Below are positions 23,417-33,668 of a stretch of DNA of 64,000 nt, piece by piece. This stretch comes from Monoplex corrugatus (Eukaryota; Mollusca; Gastropoda; Littorinimorpha; Ranellidae). The position numbers and the translations under genes are program-made. The DNA lies in assembly GCA_030674185.1 (NCBI GenBank), contig JAPXFY010000015.1, positions 29,195,685 through 29,259,684 of the forward strand. The letters are read 5' to 3'. Under the pieces are notes generated by a model, which did not search any database, was not told where the DNA came from, and saw only the letters and a program-made list of their open reading frames with translations. The first letter of the stretch is position 1, and every line of letters starts with the position of its first letter.

Positions 23417-24455
23417 ATCATCACCATCAAGTGCCCTGATGCATGGCGTTGGCGATCATGGACTTCCATATGCATCTATCGCTTGTTGCCACAAGCACAT
23501 CTTCCACCCTCTCTGTCCTCAGCCACTCTGCAAGTCCGTCCAATATTTTTCCCTGGGTCTACCTGCTGCTCTCTTTCCCTCCACCTTTTCTGTTGTGACC
23601 AGGTGCTCTAGTTCATCTTTACTTATAAAATGGCCTATAACTGTTTCCTGTCTTTTCCTTATCTTCCTTATCAATGATCTTCTTCTGTCTGCCTATAGCA
23701 AGACTGTCTTGTTTGTTTTCTTTGCTGTCCATGGAACTCTCAACATTCTTCTTAGAAACCACATCTCGACCGCCTCAATCATGTTCTGGTGTTGCTTGTT
23801 GACTGTCCATTCCTCACAACAGTATACATTATCGGTTCTATATAACATTCAAGAACTCTCTTCCTGATGTTAATTGATAGGCATTTGTCGACTAGAATGC
23901 TTTTCATCTTATTGAATGTTGTTTTGGCTTGGCCGATTTACTGGCTATTTCTGATGTGCATCTGCCGTCTGGTGAGATGATCGTTCCCAGATATTTAAAC
24001 TTATCAACCTGTCTCAAGGTTGTGCCGTTTGCTTTTATTTGCATGAGGGGATTTCATGTTTTTTATCGATTACCATGACTTCAGCCTTCTTGCTATTTAG
24101 CTCCAACCCTTTACTTTTGCTTTGTATTTCTATTATATTCACAAGGTTTTGCAGGTCCCTTTCATTTTCTGCAATTAGTACGGTATCATCTGTGTATCGA
24201 ATGTTATCATATTTCCTCCAACCTTTAATCCAGGGTAAAACACAACCTTGCCTGACTCCTCTTTTGATATTTTGGAAAGTTATATCGTTTTCTATTCTCA
24301 TTGCAGCTGTTTGTTCCGAATACATATTTCTGATTATTCGTAGATCTTTTCCATCAATATTGAGTCTTTCTAGTTGGATGGTAAATTCTTCATGTCTTAC
24401 CCGATCGAAAGCCTTGATATAATCAACAAAGCATAAATATAAATCCTTATTCAAC
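23417..24455 (-). mobile_element. LINE-A copy 4, 5'-truncated, inside LINE-C
   Basis: The 3' tail is CATCATCACCATCA at 23419-23432 (minus-strand TGATGGTGATGATG). The minus strand runs back to LYLCFVDYIKAFDRVRHEE (motif A) at about 24430. It carries an RYTDDTVLIAENERD box, so the YADD has become YTDD, and several shifts. LINE-C sequence of the same orientation lies on both sides. Confidence 0.8.
24035..24454 (-). pseudogene. LINE-A RT palm fragment
   Basis: A 139-codon frame holds motif A (CFVDYIKAFDRVRHEE), the RGVRQGC motif B, YTDDTVLIAENERD (motif C with Ala to Thr) and KGLELNSKKAEVM. A deletion after RQGC removes about 25 residues. Confidence 0.75.
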
Positions 24456-24672
24456 TCGATTGGGGTGTTATGGCGTGCCTTTTTTCTTCATCTCTTGTGT
24501 TGTAATATATCTCTCTTTTTGCCTTCCCAATGGCCTTTGATCACCGTTCCATTGTTGTTTGTTGTTTTCCCTGACTACTGGTCTGCGTGTGCCCTATTAT
24601 TTCACTGACCATGAAGCTTTCCTTTGCTGCGACCAGTGCCTCCTGGACTTTCCGTTTTCTACCAGTCCTCAT
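24456..24672 (-). mobile_element. LINE-C upstream fragment
   Basis: Minus-strand words EIIGHTQT, TTMER and EKRHAIT align with the plus-strand LINE-C copy at 28870-29000 (EIIGHSQT, TTTKW, ECHKTEE). With 22373-23415 it shows that one LINE-C copy was split by LINE-A copy 4. Confidence 0.6.
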
Positions 24673-24675
24673 TTC

Positions 24676-25455
24676 ATTTTCCGTGCTAATTGCAGAAAAT
24701 GAAAAGGTCTACAAAACCTTGTGAATATACTTGAAATAGAAAGCAAAGGTAAAGGGTTGGAACTAAACAGCAGGAAGACTGAAGTCATGGTGATCAGTAA
24801 AAAACATGAAATCCCCTCATGCAAAATAACAGCAGACGGCACAACCTTCAGACAGGTTGATAAGTTTAAATACCTGGGAACGATCATTTCATCAGACGGC
24901 AGATGCACATCAGAAATAGCTGGCAGAATCGGCCAAGCCAAAACAACATTCAATAAGATGAAAAGCATTCTTACCAACAAATGCCTATCAATTAACATCA
25001 GGAAGAGTTCTTGAATGTTATATAGAACCAATACTGTTGTATGGTTGCGAGGCGTGGACAGTCAACAAGCAAAGCCAGAACAAGATTGAGGCAGCCGAGA
25101 CCGGAGATGTGGTTTCTAAGAAGGATGTTGAGAATTCCATGGACAGCAAAGAAAACAAACGAGACAGTCTTGATGGAGGCAGACACAAGTAGATCATTCA
25201 TAAGGAAGATTAGGAAAAGACAGGCAACATTTATAGGCCATTTTATGAGGAAAGGGGAATTGGAGCACCTGGTCACAACGGGAAAGTTGGAGGGAAAAAG
25301 AGCACCGGGTAGACCCAGGAGAAGATGATAAACGGACTTGCAGAGTAGCTGGGGACAAGGAGGGTAGAAGAGATGCTTGAGGCAACAAGAGATAGAGACA
25401 GATGGAAGTCCATAATCGCCAACGCCATGCAGCAAGGCACCTGATGATGATGATG
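24676..25455 (+). mobile_element. LINE-A copy 5, 5'-truncated
   Basis: It starts at VLIAENE (RT motif C region) and runs through KGLELNSRKTEVMVISKKHEIPSCKI, FKYLGTIISSDGRC, YGCEAWTV and RRMLRIPWTAKKTNETVLMEAD to GKRAPGRP, ending GGCACCTGATGATGATGATG. Frameshifts lie near 25010, 25095 and 25320. It faces away from copy 4 on the opposite strand. Confidence 0.85.
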
Positions 25456-25459
25456 ACCA

Positions 25460-26320
25460 GTCCTCAGCTTGGACTGGACTGGTCTCACAACCGTATCTCC
25501 AGAGTCTAAGAAGCCCGACCTTTCCTGCTTTGTACTCCTCAACAATGGACTTTAGGGGTAGCTTTTACTTTGCTTAGCAACAATAGAGCGCAACGTCAGT
25601 GAGATTCAGTGAGATACCAAGCCATTTCCTTATGTATTTGTTAATTTTGATGAGATGAGAGGTGATGAGATGAGAAATTAACAAAGAACTGAATAGTGCA
25701 AGAAAAGCAAGAACAAATGAAATAGTTATATTTATAAATTATAATCCCGTGTTCTTAATACAACGTCACCGTGTTCTTAATACAACGAGAACGAGATTAA
25801 GGTACCTAATGATAAGGGAGTTTTGGATAAGCTTCAACAGAAAGAACTGTTTTTTAACGGTTAATGTTGAAAAATATACACACGTACTTACACACCTACA
25901 AAATGCGATACACGCCAAATATACATACTAAAAATTAAAGTTGTGTGCATGTACAAGACATACTGTCTTACAAGCGTATATGGCCCACATGTTCTATACC
26001 ATACATGTGCCATGTATAAATAATACTATAGACACAGGTGTGGCAACTGAGAACGTGGCTTTTCCGATCAGTAATTATCGTTTTCTTGGTCACCTAACTG
26101 TGGAAAAGCTAATGACAAGGTATAGGACAAGACGGGTAATGACAAGATATAAGACAAGACACTCCATACCCTGTGATTCGAAGCTTTCTTTGTCTCACGG
26201 TGCGAACTGCTCGCAGCAACTAGTCATGATCTTGAGTCATATCTAATACATTCACACAATAGACTACTGCACGACAAGATCAGCGAACCCTGCAAAATTC
26301 ACATACACATACACACACAA
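25460..26320. other. No gene seen; short tandem and foldback repeats
   Basis: Contains a foldback (TTTGTTAATTT at 25636 and AAATTAACAAA at 25675), a 22-bp direct repeat based on CCGTGTTCTTAATACAACG (25747 and 25769), and a tandem TAATGACAAGRTATARGACAAGAC pair (26110-26162). No coding motif. Confidence 0.5.
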
Positions 26321-26325
26321 GCTCT

Positions 26326-26326
<1 letters not shown>

Positions 26327-26414
<88 letters not shown>

Positions 26415-26497
26415 TGTCTGTCTCTCTCTCTCCCTCTGCCTCTCTCTCTCTCTCTGTCTCTCTCTTTCTCTGTCTCTCTCTTTCTCTCTCTCTCAGG
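26327..26497 (+). repeat. (TG)n followed by (TC)n-rich tract
   Basis: About 85 bases of TG followed by TCTC/TCTG repeats. Confidence 0.95.
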
Positions 26498-26778
26498 CAA
26501 GTGAAAAACCATTGTCTACTTCTGCATTAATTTCGGCCAAACCGCCTATTCCACTGACTGATGCTGTCATTTCATTAAGACAACAACCCTCCCCCTCCAA
26601 CTACAACATGCTACTCGCCCACGTATTCACGAGAAGCAGATATTTTTTTCGAGAATCACTAGTTGTTTGCTGCTAATAACAGTTTGTAGCCAGCAAAAGT
26701 TAAACGTAAACAAACAAAAACAAAAAAATCGAAAAGGAGTGTCATTTAAAACAAGAATTGCTCCCATAGAGAACAATA

Positions 26779-26945
26779 CGGGGCAACAATAGCGATGAAG
26801 AAGGGTAAAAAAGTATCAAGATGGAGCAACAGTAGTGAAGAAGATCGAGTATCACTAGTGAAGAGGATAGGGAAACAGTAGTGAAGAGGACGGGGCAATA
26901 GTGATGAAAAGACAGGCAACAGTAGTGAAGAAGATGCGGCAGTTA
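26779..26945 (+). repeat. Degenerate minisatellite (GGCAACAGTAGTGAAGAAGA)
   Basis: Five to six imperfect units of about 28-35 bases are built on GGCAACAGTAGTGAAGAAGA. A stray unit is seen at 27104. Confidence 0.75.
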
Positions 26946-27254
26946 CAGTTTTGTGGGTCTGGTACGACCGAAATTGTGACAGAGATCAATGGCACAGCTA
27001 CAACTACTGATGATTAAATAGTGGTTATGTAGAACTGTTCGCTTGCGTTCAGGAATTGTCCTAAAATTTTGACGAACATACTGATAGATTCAAACATGAT
27101 GGGATAGGCAACAGTAGTGTTGTGAAGAAAGAGAGTCATAAAGACCTACCGTGATGCCACAAGACACGAGTCAAACCATTCCCTTCCAGTGACAGAACTA
27201 CATGTATGTGCTTCTGTGATCAGGTGGATTGTATAATCATGTACTTAATAGAAA

Positions 27255-27455
27255 CCAGAAAAAAAAAACAGGATATAAAAAAAAGAAGAGAAGCAGAACG
27301 TGTATTTAATACAACCAGACAAGACAGGCGCAAATTGGCCTTTGTCAAGCGAAGACTTAAGATCACAAACCAACAAATACCAAACACAAAAATTAGGAAA
27401 AAAAGACTGAAACTTCCCTGCTGCTTCGTCCAGTGTGCGAAAAGGACTAAATGTA
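27255..27455 (-). repeat. R-family copy, palindrome shortened
   Basis: It matches the copy at 36862-37090 almost base for base (CGTGTATTTAATACAACCAG, GACAAGACAGGCGCAAATTG, ACTGAAACTTCC and TTCGTCCAGTG are shared). The central GGCCAATTGGCC palindrome has lost one half (reads AATTGGCCTTTGTCAAGC at 27334-27351). Strand is arbitrary; minus is the orientation reading TTGACAAAGGCC. Confidence 0.75.
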
Positions 27456-27804
27456 TTTAGTAACAGTCATTTACAATGCCTTCCGTGAACTACATACAGT
27501 GATATTTACAGTGTACTATTTCATCATGACCTGGGATCCAGTCTCCTGTGTACTCTTTTGACTGAGCCAAAAGGCCTACACATTAAACCATTTCGTAATC
27601 ATATTTAGCTTGCACATATTATTCAGACGTTCCATCAGTGATGGTCATTCTACATTCACAAAGATATCTACTTTTTTCGTCTTCAGTCAAATATCTTTGC
27701 ATGAGATCAATTGATAGATTGATTGCTGGATTGATTGATGTTTGATTGCTGGATTGATTGATTGATTCATTCGTTCGTTCACTTGTTCGTTCGTTTGTTT
27801 ATTC

Positions 27805-27808
<4 letters not shown>

Positions 27809-27862
<54 letters not shown>

Positions 27863-27891
27863 GTGTGTGTGTGTGGTGGGTGGTGTGTGGT

Positions 27892-27931
<40 letters not shown>
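27809..27931 (+). repeat. (TG)n tract, interrupted
   Basis: Two TG runs with a GTGGTGGGTGGTGTGTGG interruption. Confidence 0.95.
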
Positions 27932-27936
<5 letters not shown>

Positions 27937-28119
27937 CGATGCAATTACGCTTCGGCACTCAATAGTTCCACTATGCACAGATGTGAAGAGTTGTGTATGA
28001 AATCATTAACACCAAATCTACCTCAGGTTATCACACTCCGGGCCATTCTAAACATGAAGCTGGTTGACATAATTATGTAGATGTGTTATGTACACCAATC
28101 CTTGCATAGCTAACAATTA

Positions 28120-28250
28120 TAACAACTACCAGAACAATTACCATCATCACCACAACAATAATAATGATATTATTAACAATAATAATAATGATGGTGATGA
28201 TGATGATGATGATGATGATTATGATGATGATGATGATGATGATGATGATT
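28120..28250 (+). repeat. ATA/ACA and (GATGAT)n trinucleotide tract
   Basis: Triplet repeats give Asn/Asp frames on the plus strand and Ile/Val frames on the minus strand. Not coding. Confidence 0.9.
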
Positions 28251-28336
28251 GTAAAACACATTGTACTAGAAAATAAATTTGTAAATAAATTTGGAGGGTG
28301 GCATGTCAGTACATCAATGCAACATAGTCATTGACA

Positions 28337-28351
28337 CACACACACACGCGC

Positions 28352-28428
<77 letters not shown>

Positions 28429-28612
28429 CCACGCGCGCACACACACACCAATGCAGTATGAATATAGTTCATTTGATAAATACAAGTTCACAAACATAAG
28501 AGAGAGAGGCAGAGACAGAGACAGACAGGCACAGAGAGAGCGTGAGCGAGTCGGAGAGTGACGGAGAGGGAGAGGGAGAAAGGGAGGGGAGAGAGAGAGA
28601 GAGAGAGAGAGA
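28337..28612 (+). repeat. (GCAC)n tetranucleotide tract and (GA)n-rich tract
   Basis: CGCACGCACGCA repeats run from 28347 to about 28430. GA-rich repeats run from about 28500 to 28612. Confidence 0.9.
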
Positions 28613-29066
28613 GCATGACGAGAGCTGGAAAAGCCACAAACATCAATAGACATTTTTTTAAATAAGCAGACCACAGCACCGTCTTAAAGATATTGGGAGG
28701 AACTTTCACATTGTTAGGCTATATATTAAGAAAGATTTCTTTCCGTCTGTTCCAGACCTGAGAGCTTTGGAAAATGTGCGGGGCAGGAAGTGTTCTGAGA
28801 TATAGGTTAGTATGGTATTCGATGTCGTCAGTCAGCACAACGTCAAATATCAAAATCACGGTAAGAGAAATAATAGGGCACTCGCAGACCAATGTACAGG
28901 GGCTGGGATCAACAACAACAAAATGGACTGGTGGTCAAATACCAATGGAAAGGCAAAAAGAGATATGAAAATAAAATGAAGAAAGAAGAGAATGCCATAA
29001 GACTGAAGAAGGCAGTACAGCAAGGCCAACAGGGGCAGTGGACGACTTGGGTTGGCCCCTCTCAGA

Positions 29067-29797
29067 ATCAGAATGGGTCATGCAACGCATGGACCACCCC
29101 CTTTGTTTGATGAAATCACTAAAGAGTGGCGTCGGGAGCTTGGGGGGTGATTATCCGGCGAGTGGCAAGGCATTGGTTCTCCAGGTCCCATCCGCACCCT
29201 CGTGATGTTCTTTTTAACTTCGGCTCGTGGCATGACCGCAGACTTCAGGGAATCAGGCCTGATGATCGCAGGGAAAGACTGCTGGCTGCTAGGAAAGACA
29301 GCAAACTCGGGATCCCGTTCAGAACATGTCAGAACTTGCTGAACAGCAACATGGGCTGTGTCTGGAGCATTATGCCTGGCCACTTTTGCAGCCGTTGACA
29401 CAATCCCTGCGGTTGAAGTAAGGCAACGTTGGGAGCTTCCGATTGCTAACTGTCGAGACTATAGTAAGAGAAAAGGAGCTGGCAGCTATGTGGGCTGGTG
29501 GCATGGCGGGCTGCCCGAAAGAGAGATGAAGACCAAAGTGGGGCGATTCTTTCTTGGTCCGGAGGCTGGGCTGGATATGATTGGTGCGCGTTTTATGGCT
29601 ATGTCCCGGGGTTTGTCATCTCCCCACCTTGCCATTCGGTTTGTAATAAGGGTGACTGATGACTGGGTCCAAATGGGTCGTGCAAGCGCTTGATGAAATG
29701 GCTATCGAGTGGCGTCGGGAGCTTAAGAGGTGACTGTGCGGAGAATGGCAAGGTATTGGTGCTCCAGGTCCCATCGGCATCCTCGTGGTATTTCTTG
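29067..29797 (+). repeat. Two copies of a ~130-bp segment within LINE-C
   Basis: 29067-29216 and 29665-29797 share ATGGGTCRTGCAA, GAGTGGCGTCGGGAGCTT, CTCCAGGTCCCATC and CCTCGTG in the same order and spacing. About 450 bases of unrecognised sequence separate them. Confidence 0.7.
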
Positions 29798-30109
29798 TTG
29801 ACAAATGATTCTGATCGAGCTCACTGTACCGTATGAAAATAGACTGGAAGAAGGACCATGTTTACAAGACTGAAAAACTATGCCAGGCCAGGCTAGCCAG
29901 CAACTTGAGGACACCTGCCTTCCAAGCTATATCCCTCGCCACAGACACTGGAGCAAGGGGGTTGATAGACACATCAGACATGACCTCATGATACAGCTCT
30001 CGATTCGTGAGAAAGATAGGACCAGAGCCCTGTAGGTGATGGCAGAAGCGGCAGAAGAAAATTCCAGCTGGATATGAACTTCATAAGGCTTCAAATTCCC
30101 CTATGTATT

Positions 30110-30190
30110 GCTGGTGTCCGATAGCTAAGTGGTTAAGTCATCCATCGCAAGAGTGATTTGGCCTTGAGACGCATGACTTAGATTCCAGGT
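30110..30190 (+). other. tRNA-like segment at the LINE-C 3' end, second copy
   Basis: TAGCTAAGTGG at 30122-30132 is a perfect pol III A-box match. The B-box position (30176-30186, ACTTAGATTCC) is eroded compared with the copy at 22612. The flanking LINE-C sequence is shared on both sides. Confidence 0.6.
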
Positions 30191-30404
30191 GGAGGACAAA
30201 TTTCTAGAAGTAAAAAGATGTTTTTAAAAAATGGCGACAGCTTGAGTCATTACCTGGATATGGCCTGGCCCCTTTGGAGTGTCAGAAGTTAAGGGCCGAA
30301 ACAACTTGTTTGACTGAAGTTTCTCCTCTGAGGACCTTCTGCTGTCCGGCTCTCCCAAGAAGTTTTGTTTGTTTGTTTTTGTTTTTTGTTAACTATTTCT
30401 GTAC

Positions 30405-31345
30405 TGATGACTTTCGGCTCTACAGCAGTGCATCTCCTGAAATTCTTTCAGCACTTCTTTCCGAAACTTCTGACTGGTATGTGAAATCCAGAACTGGATG
30501 AGACAATAACTACAGTTGAGCGGAGATAAGGCTGAAGCAATGCTCACTGACACCAAGCGCAAGGTTTTTATTGTAAAAGTTGTTTCTATCCAAATAGGTG
30601 ACAACACTATTGTACTTTATGAATCAGTCAAGAACTTTGGCGTTGTTCTTCATCTTCATCTTCAAAACCTGTCAGTTTTGCTACGGTCAACTGTGCATTT
30701 TGCTTCTATTTGTGGTTATCTATCAACTTTGGAAGCATCTACACTCGCGACTTCTCTTGTCTTATTGTAATTCTCTGCTCTGTGGTTTGCCTGCTTTTTC
30801 CGGTGTATGCCTCCAGCGTCTTCAGAATACTGCGGCCTGTCTTGCCCAATTAGAAAGAGGCGTGATCATGTCACTCCCTTGCTTCACTTTCTCCAATGGT
30901 TGCCTGTTTCTCAAAGAATTTTGTACAAAATCAACTGTGTTAATGGTACTGCACCTACTTATATTTGTGGTCACCTCCAAATGTACACTACTGCCCGACC
31001 TTTCTGTTCTTCTTCTGATACCACTTGTATACAAATTCCTCGGTGCAGATGTTCAACAGTCGGTCGCCGTTCATTTTCTGTGTTTAGTCCTTACAAATGG
31101 AACGAGCTTCCCCTGCCTCCCCTGACAGTCACATACTCTGGCTTATTTCAATTATACATGAAGACCTTTTCGTCCAGCAGTGATTTTCCCCTCTACGTGC
31201 CCAACCCTTCGTCCCACTAATCTCCTGTCCTCTCTCTCTCCCGGTGTGCGTGTGCTTTATGCCCTTGAATTTTGTCATTCAATGAATGTTCTAATGAATG
31301 ATGAGAGTGTGCACTTTGATTTCATTAGTGTATTAAGATTTGACG
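30405..31345 (+). mobile_element. CR1/L2-like LINE 3' part, decayed
   Basis: The order is YFCTDDFRLYSSASPE (YADD region), GDKAEAMLTDTKRK, YCNSLLCGLPAFSG, LQRLQNTAACLA, RRDHVTPLLHFLQWLPVSQRILYKINC, CSTVGRRSFSVFSPYKWNELP. This is the standard C-terminal order of CR1/L2-type ORF2. At least three frameshifts separate these blocks. A short CATCATCATTATTATC near 31350 may be the decayed tail. The intact longest frame is 30807-31220. Confidence 0.8.
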
Positions 31346-31749
31346 TGCTATGAACATCATCATTATTATCAGATACTGAAAATAGTGTGCGGCAATTTTC
31401 ATATTCAATTCTTGCTTTGATTAGAAGCCGATGTAGTTTTCATAACAGCGTTTTTACACTGCATCATTTACTGTCCTGCAGCACAAGTCGAAGCGCACTG
31501 TTTTGGATTTGTTGGAGTTTGGAAAGCTTGTCATCAAAAAGAGAGAATCACAGTGGTCTAATTTACATACAATGAAAGATAAACTCAACTTGTTCGTGGT
31601 ACTAGGACAAAGGAATGGGCAAATTGTACTTTTAACTGTGTTTGTGACAAAATACTACTCGTAGCTGTATTTGAAACATGAATGTGCACATAAACAGGCC
31701 TCTGTCTAAACTACCGCTAAAATTATTAATGCTTTCTCTTTCTCTCCCA

Positions 31750-31788
31750 CCTGTGTGTGTGTGTGTGTGGTGTGTGGTGTGTGTGTGT

Positions 31789-31830
<42 letters not shown>

Positions 31831-31905
31831 GTGTGTTTGTGTGTGTGTGTGTGTATGTGTGTGTGTGTGTGTGTTGTGTGTGTGTGTGTGTGTGTGTGCG
31901 TGCTT
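31750..31905 (+). repeat. (TG)n tract, interrupted
   Basis: TG runs with GTGGTGTGTGG and TTGTGTG interruptions. Confidence 0.95.
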
Positions 31906-32032
31906 ATGTAGATATTGAATGATCGACAAAAAGGGAGAGCGGGAGAAAGACAGGAAGGAACGGATGACTCATTTCCATGTTTTAACAACAGAAAATCAGA
32001 CTTTGAAAAACCTACTTAAATGAAATACTCAC

Positions 32033-32232
32033 TGAGCCATCTTTTTCAGGTTGTCGTATTCAGCACTGATGTACTTGTTCAAACCGTCCAGTAACTTTCC
32101 TTCAGATAGCGCTATTTCCACTATTTTACTGCTGGATGTGAAGACATCACCAAGCCCCGGTGACAACAGACTCATCAAAAACACTAGCAGCTTCAATAAA
32201 CAGCAGGAACGCAGGAATGTAGGAAAGAGCAT
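32033..32232 (-). CDS. P4HA: Prolyl 4-hydroxylase alpha subunit, first coding exon
   Basis: This exon starts at the ATG at 32232-32230. About 29 hydrophobic residues (MLFPTFLRSCCLLKLLVFLM..) form a signal peptide, as expected for an ER-lumen enzyme. The mature part, DVFTSSSKIVEIALSEGKLL then LNKYISAEYDNLKKMA, matches the N-terminal dimerisation domain of collagen prolyl 4-hydroxylase alpha subunits (pattern FTS...I..L...E..L...L..YI.AE...L). It ends at a consensus splice donor, CA|GTGAGT at 32032-32027, in phase 2. The open frame continues upstream to 32382, but that first codon is TTG. A possible acceptor (TGTCAG) ends at 32396. No further exons were found at lower coordinates. This is the only strong host-gene piece in the window. 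Confidence 0.72.
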
Positions 32233-32395
32233 GGTGCACGTAAGAAAATCGGCGGCTGTTTCTTCAGTGAAGGAAGAGTGGAACGGTAGTGGAGTAGGCT
32301 GACCAACGTGCAGAAACGGGTGTTCAGGCGGGAAGTCCAAATACTGCCGCACTCTCTGTCCCTCAGTCTGGTCTGGGTTCAAGCGACCTGTACAC
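32233..32395 (-). other. Possible 5' UTR part of the prolyl hydroxylase exon
   Basis: On the minus strand a CAG preceded by a moderately T-rich stretch ends at 32396. From there to the ATG there is no other in-frame ATG. The boundary could equally be a transcription start. Inferred only. Confidence 0.35.
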
Positions 32396-32794
32396 CTGAC
32401 AGTATTTTAGAATAAGTAATACACAAGTTCTCTTTACATTACTGTAAACTACTTTTTCATACGGTTTAAACCATTTCAGGCTATTAGAAAGTATACAAAA
32501 TAGGGTGGCTGACTAACACGAACAAATTATTTTCTGTTGTTTTCGTTATTGTTGTTGTTCGAAAATGAATCGTTCTTGTAACCAATATTCAAACACAAGA
32601 ATGCCTGCTTTTAACAAGAAAATTGTTCAGTCATGATTCTCATCATGTTAAGTAATGAAAGCTAAATACACGATGAAGTTTAGCAAAGGCCTGCCACAAA
32701 CAACTGACTCATCTTTGTCAAGCTATTCTCACATTTCTCGATCACCGTGACCTCAAAATCTCACTTACATTACAAAATAATCGAAGACAGGAAG

Positions 32795-33145
32795 ACGCAA
32801 TAACAGAGTACGAACGCGCATTCAATTCATAAAACAAACAGGCGTAAATGTTCGGCCAATTGGCCAATGTCGAGCACACAAAAGACAACAAAGAAATAAA
32901 TACACAAAAGTAAAAGGAAAAAAACTTTGATGTTTCGCTGAGCAGAAGGAAATGACTGATTCGGAATCAGTGTGAATTGTAGTAACAAGGAAGTAAGGGA
33001 AACAAATTCGATGACTTGAGGAAAGTGAGATGAATTCTACAATGTAAAAGAGGTCATGCCATATTATTTTTGTTTTATCCTCAGGAAATCCAGAGCCGAG
33101 ATATTGGAAATCAGTAAAGTGTAATGTATTTGCTGAGCGTGTTTG
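32795..33145 (-). repeat. R-family copy with intact GGCCAATTGGCC palindrome
   Basis: It has TACGAACGCGCATTCAATTC, GGCGTAAATG, the palindrome at 32854-32865, and the distal part shared with 37110-37200 (ATGAATTYTRCAATKTRAAA, GTCATGCCATATTA, TTGTTTTRTCCT). The distal part (33085-33145) reappears inverted at 33515-33570. Confidence 0.75.
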
Positions 33146-33175
33146 TTTTGTTGTTGTTGTTTTTCGTGAAAGTAA

Positions 33176-33234
<59 letters not shown>

Positions 33235-33256
33235 CAAACACACACACACACACACA

Positions 33257-33299
<43 letters not shown>

Positions 33300-33316
33300 G
33301 CACGCACACGCACGCA

Positions 33317-33405
<89 letters not shown>

Positions 33406-33570
33406 TGCTTGCTTGCTTGCTTCTGCATGTGAACACACGTAATTCAAGTCAGGGAAAATCCACTGATACATCCATATTTGTGCATGTGTGTGTGTATTTG
33501 TACTTTCATCCAAGAAAACACGATCAGCAAATACATTACACTTTACTCATTTCCAACATTTCAGCCCTGG
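33085..33570. repeat. Large inverted repeat with (CA)n/(TG)n centre
   Basis: Arms at about 33085-33175 and 33496-33570 are reverse complements (shared core AGTAAAGTGTAATGTATTTG). The inner part is (CA)n from 33178 to about 33296, a CGCACG spacer, then (TG)n to about 33402 and (CTTG)n. The whole can fold into a hairpin of more than 200 bp. All frames here are microsatellite artefacts. Confidence 0.85.
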
Positions 33571-33585
33571 ATATATATACACACA

Positions 33586-33667
<82 letters not shown>

Positions 33668-33668
33668 T
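33586..33668 (+). repeat. (AT)n followed by (AAT)n
   Basis: The (AT)n run to 33642 may be unrelated, but the (AAT)n block at 33643-33668 abuts the 3' end of the minus-strand CR1/L2-like element and is probably its (ATT)n tail. Confidence 0.85.

Larger units (their letters stand above)
28790..30395 (+). mobile_element. LINE-C copy (+) with tRNA-like 3' end and (TTTG)n tail
   Basis: The plus strand shows EIIGHSQT, then LKKAVQQGQQGQWTTW (28990-29050) and GGCCCCTCTCAGAATCAG, shared with 23310-23330. After a divergent block the sequence returns to ELTVPYE-like (about 29817-29835), RTRAL (30020) and AEAAEENSSWI (about 30045-30075). The tRNA-like segment (30110-30190) and TTTGTTTG tail (30366-30385) follow. 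GGAGGACAAATTTCT and GACTG/GAGGACCTTC after the tRNA-like part match the minus copy at 22440-22600. Heavily broken. Confidence 0.7.

Noticed and set aside
28337..28450. CRISPR-like or satellite array in the (GCAC)n tract
   Set aside because: It is a simple tetranucleotide microsatellite without spacers.
32233..32382. Extending the prolyl hydroxylase exon N-terminus to 32382
   Set aside because: The first codon of that frame is TTG and the extra residues precede a good signal peptide that begins at the ATG at 32232.
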